Below, one piece after another: positions 50,351-59,809 of a DNA stretch of 64,000 nt. Below the pieces are notes generated by a model. That model was given only the letters and a program-made list of their open reading frames with translations, was not told the origin of the DNA and did no database searches. The position numbers and the translations under genes are program-made. The DNA is from Deltaproteobacteria bacterium (GTDB taxonomy: Bacteria; Desulfobacterota; Binatia; Binatales; Binataceae). The first letter of the stretch is position 1. Each line of letters begins with the position of its first letter. Where the stretch lies: contig JAJYRQ010000002.1 in the NCBI GenBank assembly GCA_021794015.1, positions 62,001 through 126,000 on the forward strand, in the 5' to 3' direction.

Positions 50351-51154
50351 CTAAGCAGGTTCGCAGATTTGGCAGGGCCTGAGGCCGGCGCGCCGCGCGC
50401 GCTCGACGCTGGCGAGAGTCATGGCGTGCCCAGGATCGATCCGGCGCGCTGCGGGACATCCGGCGCGGCAGAATATGCGCGTGCGCCGGTTGCCGATAAG
50501 CGTGCCGGTGAGACGACCGCCCCGTTCCACGCTGAATCCCTCGATCTCCAGCAGTCGAAGCTTCCGCTCGACTCCGCCGCCGTAGGAGCCGAGCAGGCCG
50601 CCGGAACGCACCACCCGGTGACAAGGTACGTAAAGCGGGACCGGATTACGGGCCATCGCGTTGCCCACGGCGCGCTGGCTTTGCGCAGCGCCCAGCGCCG
50701 CTGCCAGCCCCTGGTAAGTCACGACGGCACCCGGCGGCACCTCTCGCAAACGCGACAAGGCGCGGCTCTGAAAACGCCCCGCAACCGCAGTTAAATCGAC
50801 CGGACCGGCCAGCGCGTCCAGCTCTCCGGCCAGAAAGCGGCCTATCGCCTCGCCCACCGGTCGGACCGCCGCCGGGTCGGCGCTCAGATCAAATTTCAAC
50901 CGCAGCGAGGCCAGCAGCGGCACGCTCGGGCCGCGGTCGAGGAAAAAAATCCGCGCCACACCGCGTCCGGTGACCACCACCAGCAGGCGGCCAAGCCCGC
51001 AACGAACAATGCCTACGGCGCCGTCGCTGCGCTTGATTCGCGCAAGCGCGGGCGCCATTAGGCGATGCGCCTCTCGGACGAGCGCTTCAATGACTTGCTC
51101 GTCCGCTTCGCCGCCGGCGTACGGTTCGCTCTTGCTGACCATTGTGTTTACCAT
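50351..51154 (-). CDS. O6-methylguanine-DNA methyltransferase (Ogt) with C-terminal Ada-type zinc domain
   Basis: A 267-residue fusion. The N-terminal 50 residues are variable. The Ogt domain has GAVVTYQGLAAALGAAQSQR and the acceptor Cys in VPCHRVVRSGG (about residue 186), then GSYGGGVERKLRLLEIEG. After it, residues about 222-267 show the Ada metal module: IFCRAGC, then a 27-residue gap, then LRPCQIC, matching C-x3-C-x26-27-C-x2-C. In E. coli Ada this module lies at the N-terminus, repairs methylphosphotriesters and triggers activation. Here the order is reversed and no AraC-type domain is present. It overlaps the ECF sigma gene by 7 nt. Confidence 0.85.
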   Translation of the reverse strand: MVNTMVSKSEPYAGGEADEQVIEALVREAHRLMAPALARIKRSDGAVGIVRCGLGRLLVVVTGRGVARIFFLDRGPSVPLLASLRLKFDLSADPAAVRPVGEAIGRFLAGELDALAGPVDLTAVAGRFQSRALSRLREVPPGAVVTYQGLAAALGAAQSQRAVGNAMARNPVPLYVPCHRVVRSGGLLGSYGGGVERKLRLLEIEGFSVERGGRLTGTLIGNRRTRIFCRAGCPAARRIDPGHAMTLASVERARRAGLRPCQICEPA

Positions 51155-51777
51155 GCCTCTCTCAGCTTGCGCATCGCCTGGTAGACCGTTGCCCGAGCGG
51201 TCTGTGGCGAGCAGGCGAGCGTCGCCGCGATGGTTGAATAGTCCAGGCCCGCAACCCGGCGCAGCGCAAGGGCCTGGGCCTGGCGCCGGGGCAACTTGGC
51301 AAACGCCAGCATCACCGCGGCAATCGGCTCGTGGCCGGCGTGGGAGGTCCTGGCGTCGGCCTGCGCTCGCTGCTGGGCGGCAGCGATCTTGCGCCATCGC
51401 CGATGCCGGTCGCGCGCCCAGTTGCGGTAAAGGTTCGTGGCGATGCGAAACAGCCATGGCCGAAGCTCTCGGCCCGAGTCAAGGCGCGGGTATCCCTTGT
51501 AGGCCCTAAGCCAAGTCTCCTGGAAGAGGTCGCGCGCGTCCTCGCGGTCGCGGGTGAGTCGCAGCAGGTAACCCATCAGGCCCCGTTCGTGGGCTGCCAC
51601 TGCCTTGAGGAATGGCGGCTCAACGTCGAGGACCTCCTCTTGGCGTGCGGTTTTCGATGGTTTTTTCAAGCGTTTGCCATCACAGGGCGGGCGCACCGAG
51701 AAGCGCGCCGCGCGTCCAAACGGTGTGAGCGGCAGCTCTCGAGCGCGCTCCCTAGCTATTAACACCGGCAGGCCCAA
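51148..51777 (-). CDS. ECF-type RNA polymerase sigma factor
   Basis: A 209-residue ECF sigma factor. Region 2 is EDARDLFQETWLRAYKGYPR, then LRPWLFRIATNLYRNWARDR. Region 4 is FAKLPRRQAQALALRRVAGL and the HTH SPQTARATVYQAMRKLRE. It directs RNA polymerase to its own promoters. The start is unclear: the frame opens at TTG 51777, and the first 50 residues (ARELPLTPFGRAARFSVRPP) are not typical, so GTG 51765 or an internal start may be used. It is cotranscribed with, and overlaps, the Ogt-Ada gene. No anti-sigma gene is adjacent. Confidence 0.85.
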   Translation of the reverse strand: MGLPVLIARERARELPLTPFGRAARFSVRPPCDGKRLKKPSKTARQEEVLDVEPPFLKAVAAHERGLMGYLLRLTRDREDARDLFQETWLRAYKGYPRLDSGRELRPWLFRIATNLYRNWARDRHRRWRKIAAAQQRAQADARTSHAGHEPIAAVMLAFAKLPRRQAQALALRRVAGLDYSTIAATLACSPQTARATVYQAMRKLREAW

Positions 51778-52015
51778 AATGTGAAACGCCGGTGCCGGCC
51801 TGCAACCGCCGGCGGTCCGGGCGCGCCGAGCGGCGCAACTCGCCCATGCGGGACCGCGCTACCCTGGCGCGGCACTGCGCCTGGCCGCCGAGGCAAAGGG
51901 TCGGCCGCTGGTTCATAATGGTCGCTCGAACGCACCGAGGCCGCTCAAGAAAAGGGGCTTGCAGCTTTTCACAATGAGCGGCTCCCGGTGTTGAGGGTCT
52001 GCAGGAGGGAAGAGG

Positions 52016-52477
52016 ATGGACAGCGAGAAGTTCGTGCAAATGGTGCGCCGGTCGTTTGCCGGCACCCTTATGGAAGACGTGGGCATGGAGCTGGTCGAGG
52101 CGGCCGAGGGCAGGGCGCGCGCTCGAGTCGCCATGAGCTCGCGCCTTAGGCAGCCCACCGGGTTGGTCCACGCCGGAGCGCTCGTCGCGCTGGCCGATAC
52201 GGCGGCCACCACGGCTGCTCTTTCTGTATGTAACCCCGAGGGAGACCCAAGCGCCGAACGGTTTCCCCTGGCGGTGCAGTTATCCGCCAATCTCGTCGGC
52301 AACACCAGGGAGGGCTTGCTTGAGGCCGAGGCCAGCGTGATCCACCGGGGAGGGACCACGATGGTTGCCGAGGCGCGGGTAAGCGACGGGACCGGCCGCC
52401 TGCTCGCCAAGGTAACGGTTACGCTGCTGACCCCGCGCTCGGCAGGCGCGGTTGCGGCCGCCGCAACGCGGCGTTAG
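52016..52477 (+). CDS. PaaI-family hotdog thioesterase
   Basis: A 153-residue hotdog-fold thioesterase. MSSRLRQPTGLVHAGALVAL and ADTAATTAALSV carry the loop with the conserved Gly-His region; the usual HGG reads VHAG. The tail has LEAEASVIHRGGTTMVAEAR and LLAKVTVTLL. The family hydrolyses acyl-CoA thioesters, such as hydroxyphenylacetyl-CoA. ATG 52016 is supported by GGAGGG upstream. The gene stands alone between convergent neighbours. Confidence 0.87.
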   Translation: MDSEKFVQMVRRSFAGTLMEDVGMELVEAAEGRARARVAMSSRLRQPTGLVHAGALVALADTAATTAALSVCNPEGDPSAERFPLAVQLSANLVGNTREGLLEAEASVIHRGGTTMVAEARVSDGTGRLLAKVTVTLLTPRSAGAVAAAATRR

Positions 52478-52620
52478 CCGCTTTACGACAGGCGGCCCGT
52501 CGTTAACCGCCGTGAAGTTACGGCCGTGCGCGAACCGGCCGGGCCGCAGTGCTTCCTGGCTCGCCCGCCGGTCTGCAAGAGGCGGCGTTGGCGGCGGTTG
52601 AGCGGCAGCGCGCGCGTCGC

Positions 52621-54942
52621 CTAAGGTGCGCCGGGCAACGCCTGCGATGAGGCGGCTTGGGATGGCGCCTCGACGGGAGCCTGGTAACCGCACTCGCGGT
52701 TGGGGCAGAGCCGCCGCGCGCCGTCGCGCTTGGTCGTCTTTTCGAGCAGGTAGGGAGCGCCGCACTCAGGGCACGGCTGCGCCACCGGACGCTCCCAGAC
52801 GGCAAAGCGGCACTGCGGGTAGCGCGAGCAGCCGTAGAAGGTGCGGCCGCGCCGCGAGCGCCGCTGAACCAGTTCGCCGACCGCGCAGGAAGGGCACTTG
52901 ACCCCGGTCTTGGCCGCCGCGCTCGCCAGCGGCTTGGTGGCGTCGCACTGCGGGTAGCCCGAGCATCCGAGAAACTCGCCGAAGCGCGAGCGGCGGCGCA
53001 CCATTGGTTTGCCGCACTTTTCGCACAGCTCGTCGGTTAGCTGGGGCGCGATCGCCTGCTTGGCGACGATCCGTCCCTGCTCGTCGCGTTCGAACTCCGC
53101 CGTGTGCCGGCATCGCGGGTAGTTCGAGCAGGCCAGAAACTCGCCGCTGCGGCCCCAGCGAATGACCATCGGCGCCTGGTCCCGCGGGCAGAGCACGTCG
53201 GTCCGGTAGCCGGTGCGCTTGACCGGGGGCATCCGGGTTCTTGCCTCTTCCAGCCGGCGGCTGAAGGGACCGTAGAAGTCCCGCAGCGGCTCGACCCAGC
53301 TCTGGCGCCCTTCCTCGACCTGGTCGAGCCGCTCCTCGAGCTGGGCGGTGAAGCCAACCTCGACGATGTCGGGAAACGAGCCGACCAGCAGCTCGCTTAC
53401 GATGCGGCCGAGGGTGGTCGGCCGCAGGCGTTTGCTTGCGTCTTCCTGGACGTACTCGCGGTCCAGGATGCTCGCCATGATGGTGGCGTAGGTCGAGGGC
53501 CGCCCGATGCCGCGCTCCTCCAGTTCCCGGATAAGCGTGGCCTGGGTGAAGCGGGGCGGCGGCTCGGTAAAGTGCTGTTCGCTTTTCAGTTCGACGAGCC
53601 TGAGCGTGTCGCCTTCGGCCAGCGCCGGCAGCGTACGCTCGTCGTCCTCCGCCACGTCGTCGCGCCCCTCGACGTAGACCCGGGTGAAGCCGTCGAAGCG
53701 GAGCACCTGCCCGGTGGCGCGAAAGACCGCCGCTGCGGCCTCGATCTCGGCGCTGGTGCGGTCGTACCGCGCCGGGTTCATCTGGCTGGAGACGAAGCGC
53801 TTGAAGATGAGGCTGTAAAGCGCCAACTCGTCCTTGGCCAGGTAGGGGGTAAGCGAGTCGGGATCGTAATCGAGCGCGGTCGGCCGGATCGCCTCGTGCG
53901 CCTCCTGCGCGCGCTTGGCGGCGCGGTAAAGATGCGGCTTCTCCGGCAGGTAGTCGGCACCGTAGCGGCGTTCGATGTAGGCGCGCACGTTGGCGATTGC
54001 CTGGTCGGAGACGCGCGGCGAATCGGTCCGCATGTAGGTGATAAGGCCGACCGGCTGACCGTCACCCAGCTCCACGCCTTCGTAAAGGCGTTGGGCGATC
54101 TTCATGGTGCGCGAGGGCGAGAAGCGAAGCTGGCGGGCCGCTTCCTGCTGCAGCCGTGACGTGATGAAAGGCGGGCTCGGCGCGCGCCGAACCTCCTTGC
54201 GCTCGACCTTGACGACCTTGAAGGGAGCCGCGCCGAGCGCCGCGACGATCGCCCGGGCCTCGGCCGCCGAGATTTTCCAGGCGCGATTGTCGGCCCGCCG
54301 GCCCTCGAAGCTGTAAAGCCGCGCGCCAAAGGGCGGCGGCGCGCCGGCTTCGAGCTCGGCCTCGATGGTCCAGTACTCCTCGGCCCTGAAGCGCTCGCGC
54401 TCGTGCTCGCGGTCGACGATAATGCGCAGCGCCACCGACTGTACCCGTCCGGCGCTTAAGCCGCGGCCGACCTTTTCCCACAACAGCGGGCTCAACTGAT
54501 AGCCCACCAGCCGGTCGAGAATTCGGCGCGCCTGCTGCGCCTCGTAAAGCTGCAGGTTGAGCTGCGTGGGGGCCGCCAGCGCCTGCTTGACGGCCGCCGG
54601 CGTGATCTCGTGCAACAGGATACGCCGGGCGCGTGCGCGCGCTTTGCCCAGCCGTTCGTAAACGTGCCACGCGATCGCCTCGCCCTCGCGGTCGGGATCG
54701 GTGGCCAGGTAAACCTGCTGCTTGTTCTCGGCCGCCTTGCGGATCTGCTCGAGCACCTTGGCCTTGCCCGCGATCACCTGGTACTCGGGCGTGAAGCCGT
54801 CTTCCACCTTGACGCCCAGCCTGTTCTTGGGCAGGTCGAGCACATGTCCCACCGAGGCCGCCACCTGGAAGTCTTGCCCCAGGTAACGTTTTATCGTCTT
54901 GGCCTTGGTCGGCGATTCAACGATGACCAGGTTTTGCGCCAC
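52621..54942 (-). CDS. topA: DNA topoisomerase I
   Basis: Type IA topoisomerase relaxing negative supercoils. The TOPRIM domain opens with NLVIVESPTKAKTIKRYLG and later ATDPDREGEAIAW. The active-site Tyr is in LITYMRTDSPRVSD (near residue 305). Four C-terminal zinc-finger modules (from about residue 600) contain Cys pairs such as CPRDQ with CSNYPRC, CEKCG with CSGYPQC, CPSC with CSRYPQC, and CPECG with CPNREC. The length of 773 residues is normal. It follows dprA by 56 nt on the same strand. Confidence 0.96.
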   Translation of the reverse strand: MAQNLVIVESPTKAKTIKRYLGQDFQVAASVGHVLDLPKNRLGVKVEDGFTPEYQVIAGKAKVLEQIRKAAENKQQVYLATDPDREGEAIAWHVYERLGKARARARRILLHEITPAAVKQALAAPTQLNLQLYEAQQARRILDRLVGYQLSPLLWEKVGRGLSAGRVQSVALRIIVDREHERERFRAEEYWTIEAELEAGAPPPFGARLYSFEGRRADNRAWKISAAEARAIVAALGAAPFKVVKVERKEVRRAPSPPFITSRLQQEAARQLRFSPSRTMKIAQRLYEGVELGDGQPVGLITYMRTDSPRVSDQAIANVRAYIERRYGADYLPEKPHLYRAAKRAQEAHEAIRPTALDYDPDSLTPYLAKDELALYSLIFKRFVSSQMNPARYDRTSAEIEAAAAVFRATGQVLRFDGFTRVYVEGRDDVAEDDERTLPALAEGDTLRLVELKSEQHFTEPPPRFTQATLIRELEERGIGRPSTYATIMASILDREYVQEDASKRLRPTTLGRIVSELLVGSFPDIVEVGFTAQLEERLDQVEEGRQSWVEPLRDFYGPFSRRLEEARTRMPPVKRTGYRTDVLCPRDQAPMVIRWGRSGEFLACSNYPRCRHTAEFERDEQGRIVAKQAIAPQLTDELCEKCGKPMVRRRSRFGEFLGCSGYPQCDATKPLASAAAKTGVKCPSCAVGELVQRRSRRGRTFYGCSRYPQCRFAVWERPVAQPCPECGAPYLLEKTTKRDGARRLCPNRECGYQAPVEAPSQAASSQALPGAP

Positions 54943-54998
54943 TCGCTTGCAGGCCCCCTTTATTCGCGCAAAGGCTTCATTGCCGGCGTTGTCGGCGC

Positions 54999-56138
54999 TT
55001 AGCGAAGCGAGAAAAGCTTTCCCGGATGCTGCGCGACGACGCCGTTGAGTTCGAGTTCAAGAAGCAATCTAAGCACGGTTTGAGGATTCAGGCCGCAGCC
55101 TTCGATGACCGCGTCGATGTGGGTTTTTTCGTCTTTCGACAGGCGTTCAAGGATGGCCCTGGCCTGCGCGGCCTCGGGCGCCGTTTCGTTGCTGTCGGCC
55201 GTCTCTTTAGCGTTAGCGCCCAGGGCCGGCAGAGGCCGGGGCGCAGGGGCGAACTTTCCCAGTTGGGGTGAAAGTTCTTCGATTACGTCCTCCACGCATT
55301 CTACCAGAACCGCTCCCTGCTTGAGCAAGCGGTTGCTGCCGCGGGTTTTTCCGGTAAGCGGGCTGCCGGGTACCGCAAAAACCTGGCGGTTTTGCTCAAG
55401 AGCCATCCGCGCGGTGATGAGCGAGCCGCTTCGCTCGGCCGCCTCGACGATCACCACGCCCAGGCAGAGGCCGGCCAGGATCCGATTGCGCGCCGGAAAA
55501 TTCTCGGCCAGGGGCGGCGTCCCGACCGGCAGCTCGCTGATGAGCGCCCCATGCCGCTCAAGCAGCGCGTCGGCGAGCTTGCGATGCTCGGGCGGATAGA
55601 CCGTGTCGATGCCGCAGCCGAGAATGGCCACCGTACGCCCGCCGCCCTCCAGCGCGCCCTGATGCGCCGCGCCGTCGATGCCCCGGGCCAGACCGCTTAC
55701 CACGGTGAATCCCCGGCCCGCCAGCTCCATGCCCAGCCGATGCGCCATGCGCAGGCCCGCCTCGCTGCCGGTTCTGGCGCCGACCACGGCAACGCATCGC
55801 GGGTCGTCGTGCGCGATCGAGCCCCTGAGAAAAAAGTACGGGGGCGGATCGGCGATCTCACGCAGGTTAATCGGATAGTCGGCATCGGTCCAGCGAACCA
55901 GCCGCGCGCCCAAGCGCGGCAGCTCGCACAGCTCTCTTTCCACCGCGTCGAAGTCACGGAAGGCGCGGATGTTGCGGGCCGTCGCACGCGGCACGCCCAC
56001 CGCAGCAAGCTCCTCCTCCGAACGCGCAAAGACCTCCTGCGGCGTCCCGAACCGCTCGAGCAGCAGCCGGTAGACACGCGGACCCACGCCGTGAACGCGG
56101 CGCAGCCCCAGCCAGCAGGCATCGGCGCTTGCAGCCAT
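54999..56138 (-). CDS. dprA: DNA processing protein DprA
   Basis: Loads RecA onto incoming single-stranded DNA during transformation and recombination. It has an N-terminal SAM-like region with HGVGPRVYRLLLERFGTPQE. A Rossmann domain holds VAVVGARTGSEAGLRMAHRL, GLARGIDGAAHQGALEGGGR and ENFPARNRILAGL. A winged-helix end (KDEKTHIDAVIEGCGLNPQT) closes it. At 379 residues it is the usual long form. It is probably cotranscribed with topA, a common arrangement. Confidence 0.95.
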   Translation of the reverse strand: MAASADACWLGLRRVHGVGPRVYRLLLERFGTPQEVFARSEEELAAVGVPRATARNIRAFRDFDAVERELCELPRLGARLVRWTDADYPINLREIADPPPYFFLRGSIAHDDPRCVAVVGARTGSEAGLRMAHRLGMELAGRGFTVVSGLARGIDGAAHQGALEGGGRTVAILGCGIDTVYPPEHRKLADALLERHGALISELPVGTPPLAENFPARNRILAGLCLGVVIVEAAERSGSLITARMALEQNRQVFAVPGSPLTGKTRGSNRLLKQGAVLVECVEDVIEELSPQLGKFAPAPRPLPALGANAKETADSNETAPEAAQARAILERLSKDEKTHIDAVIEGCGLNPQTVLRLLLELELNGVVAQHPGKLFSLR

Positions 56139-56372
56139 CTGCTCTCCACCCCTTTCGCCTTAAGCCATAGTTCGCGCCATGAAGCAAGCCCTCCCCGCAT
56201 ACAGGCGCCGGCCTGACCCGGTCGAAACAGTCGGCCTGCCGGCGCTCGGCAGGCGGCGCGACACCGACGCGTGCCGGCCCGCAAGCGGCGTTCTCGGGGG
56301 AAAGGCGCCGCCCCGACGGCGTTCGCGGCGGCAAGGGTTGACGGCTTCGGGCAAAGGCGGTATGCGTGGTTT

Positions 56373-57185
56373 ATGGGCAACATCGTTGCCAAATCAGCAA
56401 CACGGCAAACTGTGGCCAAGGCGATGCGGCTGCTGCACGCCTTTTCCCCGGACGAGCCCGAGCTGGGGGTTGGGGAGATAAGCCGCCGGCTGGGGATGCA
56501 CAAGAGCGTTGTCTCGCGCCTGGCGGCAACGCTTTGCGAGTGGCGCATGCTCGAACAGGACCCTTCGACCCGGCGCCTGCGTCTTGGACTGGCGGTTTTT
56601 CAGCTCGGCATGCGCTTTGCCAACCACGATCCGCTGCGCCGGATCGCCGGTCCCTACTTAAACGGACTGGTCAGGCTGACGCGTCAGTCGGCGCATGTGT
56701 CGATCCGGGATGGCCATTGCATCCTGGTCGTCGCCACGGTGGAGAGTCCCGAGGCGCTGCGCGTCATCATGCGCCTGGGAGACCGGCGGATGCTTTATGC
56801 CACGGCCGCGGGCAAGGTGCTATTGGCGCATCTGCCCGACAGCGTGCTTGATGAGTTGGTTGCCGAGACCGGTCTGGCCGCGCTGACGCCGGCCACGCTG
56901 GCGACCAGGGAGGCGCTGCAGGCGGCGGTGCTGCGCGCCCGGCGCGAGGGGCTCGCCTGGAACAACGGCGAGAGCAGCCGGGGCGCGGGTGCCGTGGCCG
57001 CTCCCATCTTGGGTGCCGACGGCGCGGTTGCGGCGGCGCTGTCGGTGGTCTTTCCTCTGGCCGTTGTCAGCAAACCGGAACGTTTGGCCATCGCTGCCGA
57101 GGTCAAGCGGACCGCGGCCCAAATAGCGGCGGCGCTTGGCGCCGCGCGCCAACGGGAAGCCGCGCTGCCCGCCGGCCGGCTCTAG
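56373..57185 (+). CDS. IclR-family transcriptional regulator
   Basis: A 270-residue regulator. The N-terminal winged helix carries TVAKAMRLLHAFSPDEPELG and ISRRLGMHKSVVSRLAATLC. The C-terminal ligand domain has YATAAGKVLLAHLPDSVLDE and the tail region GAGAVAAPILGADGAVAAAL. IclR proteins control aromatic and short-chain acid catabolism. It lies directly upstream of two MaoC genes and a ligase, so it is the likely regulator of that cluster. ATG 56373 is used; the longer frame has no similarity. Confidence 0.9.
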   Translation: MGNIVAKSATRQTVAKAMRLLHAFSPDEPELGVGEISRRLGMHKSVVSRLAATLCEWRMLEQDPSTRRLRLGLAVFQLGMRFANHDPLRRIAGPYLNGLVRLTRQSAHVSIRDGHCILVVATVESPEALRVIMRLGDRRMLYATAAGKVLLAHLPDSVLDELVAETGLAALTPATLATREALQAAVLRARREGLAWNNGESSRGAGAVAAPILGADGAVAAALSVVFPLAVVSKPERLAIAAEVKRTAAQIAAALGAARQREAALPAGRL

Positions 57186-57237
57186 CGGCAGCCGGCGGCG
57201 CTCGGGCGGCGGACAGCCCCGGCGCAAGGAGAAAGTA

Positions 57238-57687
57238 ATGGCCATCAACCACGACGGGCTGGGCAGGGAAACCCCCTGGGCGGAAACGGTTGTTACTCAG
57301 GAGCAGATCGGCGCGTTGTGCGACGCTTTGGAAGACGACTTGCCGCTGTTTGGCGACCCTGCGGTGGCTGCCGCCAGCGCCTACGGCGGCATTGTTGCGC
57401 CGCCGACGTTCATCAACGTTTTTCGCCGCGCCAAGACCGAGCTTTTGCTGGGCGCGTTGGAGGTCGACCTCCCCAAGCTGCTGCATGGCGAGCAGGAGAT
57501 CGTGTATTACGCGCCGCTGCGTCCCGGCGATCGCGTGCGGCACCGCATCAAGATCATCGAAGTCGGCAGGAAGAAGAGCCGGACTTACGGTGAACTCGAT
57601 TATTTCACGGTGCTCATCACGGTGAAGAATCGGGAGGACCAAAAGCTGGTTGAAGCTCGCCAGCGTTTCTTCGTTCGGGAGGGTTAG
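57238..57687 (+). CDS. MaoC-type dehydratase, FAS1-like half
   Basis: A 149-residue protein resembling the N-terminal MaoC dehydratase (FAS1-like) domain: AASAYGGIVAPPTFINVFRR, then EIVYYAPLRPGDRVRHRIKI and RTYGELDYFTVLITVKN. This half usually lacks the catalytic Asp/His and pairs with a second hotdog. The next gene is that second type, and the 3-nt gap suggests they form a heterodimer. AAGGAG precedes ATG 57238. The substrate is probably an enoyl-CoA. Confidence 0.85.
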   Translation: MAINHDGLGRETPWAETVVTQEQIGALCDALEDDLPLFGDPAVAAASAYGGIVAPPTFINVFRRAKTELLLGALEVDLPKLLHGEQEIVYYAPLRPGDRVRHRIKIIEVGRKKSRTYGELDYFTVLITVKNREDQKLVEARQRFFVREG

Positions 57688-57690
57688 GAG

Positions 57691-58230
57691 ATGGAAGCGT
57701 CGCAGTCTTTTCCGCCGGCCGGCTTGGCCGTCGCGCCGGCAAGTCATGGGCCGTTTTTCGAAGAAGTGCAGGTGGGCTTCGAGTTGCCCACCGTGCGCAA
57801 ACGCCCGATCACTCGGCTGCAGCTCGCCAAATACGCGGCGGCGTCGGGCGATTTCAACCCCAGCCATGTGGACGAGGAGATCGCCCGCGAGTTGGGCGGG
57901 ATGGGGGGTGTTTTTGCCCACGGCATGATCGGGATGGGCTTCATCGGCGAGCTGCTGGTCCGTTGGCTGTGGGATCGGCCGCTGCGCCGGTTTTCGCTAC
58001 GGGCGGTGGCGGTCGTGCGTCCCGGGGAGGCGCTGGAATGTTACGGCAAGGTGGTCCGCAAATGGGTCGAGGAGGAGGACAACCTGGTCGAAATCGCGGT
58101 CGGTGCCCGCAACCAGCGCGGCGAAGTCACGCATACTGGCACCGCGCTCGCCGCGCTGCCGACCCGACCGCTGGCCCCCGGCGCCGCAGTCAAGCATCCC
58201 TACCTGCTTGAGCATCGCGTGATTGGGTGA
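57691..58230 (+). CDS. MaoC-type enoyl-CoA hydratase
   Basis: A 179-residue hotdog protein with the catalytic hydratase motif AAASGDFNPSHVDEE (Asp-x-Asn-x2-His) at about residues 50-64 and GVFAHGMIGMGFIGELL. It is the partner to the FAS1-like half just upstream, which together make an enoyl-CoA hydratase of the (R)-specific type. It is separated from it by 3 nt and from the ligase start by a few nt. Confidence 0.88.
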   Translation: MEASQSFPPAGLAVAPASHGPFFEEVQVGFELPTVRKRPITRLQLAKYAAASGDFNPSHVDEEIARELGGMGGVFAHGMIGMGFIGELLVRWLWDRPLRRFSLRAVAVVRPGEALECYGKVVRKWVEEEDNLVEIAVGARNQRGEVTHTGTALAALPTRPLAPGAAVKHPYLLEHRVIG

Positions 58231-58234
58231 GGCG

Positions 58235-59809
58235 ATGGTCGAGTTGACCATCGCGCGCGCCCTGCGGCTGGCGGTCGAACGCAACCGCCCTCGGCCGGCG
58301 CTGGTGTGCGGCCGCCGGCGCCTGAGCTTTGGCGAGCTCGGGGAACTCGGCAACCGCGTTGCCAATGCGCTGCTGGCCGCGGGGCTCAAGCCGGGAGATC
58401 GACTCGGCGTGATGCTGCCCAATTCGGTGGAGTACGTGGCGGTCGTCTACGCTGCGGCGCAGGCGGGCCTGGTCATGATGCCGCTCAACTACCGGCTTGG
58501 CGGCGCCGAGATCGCCTATCCGCTGAGCGATGGCGGCGCCCGCGCACTCATCTACGCCGGCCAGTACCGGGCCGAAGTGGACCGGGCCCGGGGCAGCGTA
58601 CCGGGCCTGCTGACCTTTGCGGTGGGGCGGGCCTCGGCCGCCGACGCCGGCGAGCTGCTTGCGCTGGCGGCGCTCCAGCCGTCCACGGCGCCGGCCTTCG
58701 AGGTTCGAGAGCGCGACCTGTTTTATCTCGGCTACACCTCGGGCACGACCGGGCCGCCCAAGGGCGCGATGATCACGCAGCGCAATCGGGCGCTGGCCGT
58801 GCAACTGTGGGCGCTGGAGTACGGAGTGGGCAGCAACGATACCGCGCTCCACGTCGCGCCGTTCCATCACACCGCGCCGCTGACCTTCACCCTGACTCAG
58901 CTTTGCATGGGGGGCCGAGTGGTGATCCTGCCCCGGTTCGACGCGGTCGCGGTGCTGCGGATGCTGGCGGCGGAGGGGGTCACCTGGGCCTTCATGGTGC
59001 CCTACATGTTGAACGGGCTGATTGCGGCGGTCGAGTCGCAGCGCAGGCGGGTCGCGCTGCGGCGCTTGCGCTTTCTGATTTCCGGGGGCGCGGCGCTGCC
59101 GACGCCGACCAAGCTGGCGCTGCTTAAGGTTTTTCCCCGGCTGGGGCTGCACGAATTTTACGGTGCCACCGAGGCCGGCATTATTGCCAACCTTGAGCCG
59201 CGCGACCAGCGGCGCAAGGTGCGATGCGTGGGCAGACCGCTGCGGGACGTCGAGGTGCGGATTGTCTTGCCGGGCGGCACGCCGGCACCGCCGGGAGTGG
59301 CGGGCGACATCTGGGTCCGCAGTTCCACCCTATTCGCCGGCTATTACCAGGCTCCCGCTCCAACGCGCCGGGCGTTGCGCGCCGGCTGGGCGACCGTGGG
59401 CGACATCGGCAGGATCGACGAGCAGGGATACCTCTACATCGTTGACCGGCGCAAAGACGTCATCAAGAGCGGCGGTGTCAGCGTGTTTCCGGCCGAAATC
59501 GAGGAGGTCATGCTGTCGCATCCGGGCGTGCTTCAGGCCGCCGTCATCGGCGTGCCGGACGCGCGCTGGGGCGAAGCCGCGCATGCCGTCGTCGTGGCGC
59601 GGCCGGGGCACCAGCCGAGCGGGGAGGAGTTGTTGACGCATTGTCGACGCTCGCTTGCCGGCTACAAGCTGCCCAAATCGGTCGAGTTCAGACCCTCGCT
59701 CCCGATGAGTCCCGCCGGCAAGGTGCTGAAACGCCGACTCAGAGCAAGGCGCCTGCCGGCGCAGGCGGGCGCCCTGCCGCCCAGTGACGATGAGGTTGCG
59801 GCCGACTGA
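58235..59809 (+). CDS. AMP-forming acyl-CoA synthetase (ANL superfamily)
   Basis: A 524-residue ligase that activates a carboxylic acid to acyl-AMP, then acyl-CoA. Core motifs are YLGYTSGTTGPPKGAM (A3, about residue 165), FHTAPLT-type HHTAPLTFTLTQL, EFYGATEAG (A5), VGDIGRIDEQGYLYIVDRRK (A7-A8) and GKVLKRRL with the late catalytic Lys (A10). ATG 58235 is used rather than TTG 58223. It belongs with the MaoC pair, so a fatty or aromatic acid degradation route is likely; the substrate is not certain. Confidence 0.9.
   Translation: MVELTIARALRLAVERNRPRPALVCGRRRLSFGELGELGNRVANALLAAGLKPGDRLGVMLPNSVEYVAVVYAAAQAGLVMMPLNYRLGGAEIAYPLSDGGARALIYAGQYRAEVDRARGSVPGLLTFAVGRASAADAGELLALAALQPSTAPAFEVRERDLFYLGYTSGTTGPPKGAMITQRNRALAVQLWALEYGVGSNDTALHVAPFHHTAPLTFTLTQLCMGGRVVILPRFDAVAVLRMLAAEGVTWAFMVPYMLNGLIAAVESQRRRVALRRLRFLISGGAALPTPTKLALLKVFPRLGLHEFYGATEAGIIANLEPRDQRRKVRCVGRPLRDVEVRIVLPGGTPAPPGVAGDIWVRSSTLFAGYYQAPAPTRRALRAGWATVGDIGRIDEQGYLYIVDRRKDVIKSGGVSVFPAEIEEVMLSHPGVLQAAVIGVPDARWGEAAHAVVVARPGHQPSGEELLTHCRRSLAGYKLPKSVEFRPSLPMSPAGKVLKRRLRARRLPAQAGALPPSDDEVAAD

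Noticed and set aside
51155..51457. A 100-codon N-terminal extension of the Ogt-Ada frame
   Set aside because: It lies inside the sigma factor gene in another frame and resembles its shadow; ATG 51154 fits the family N-terminus.
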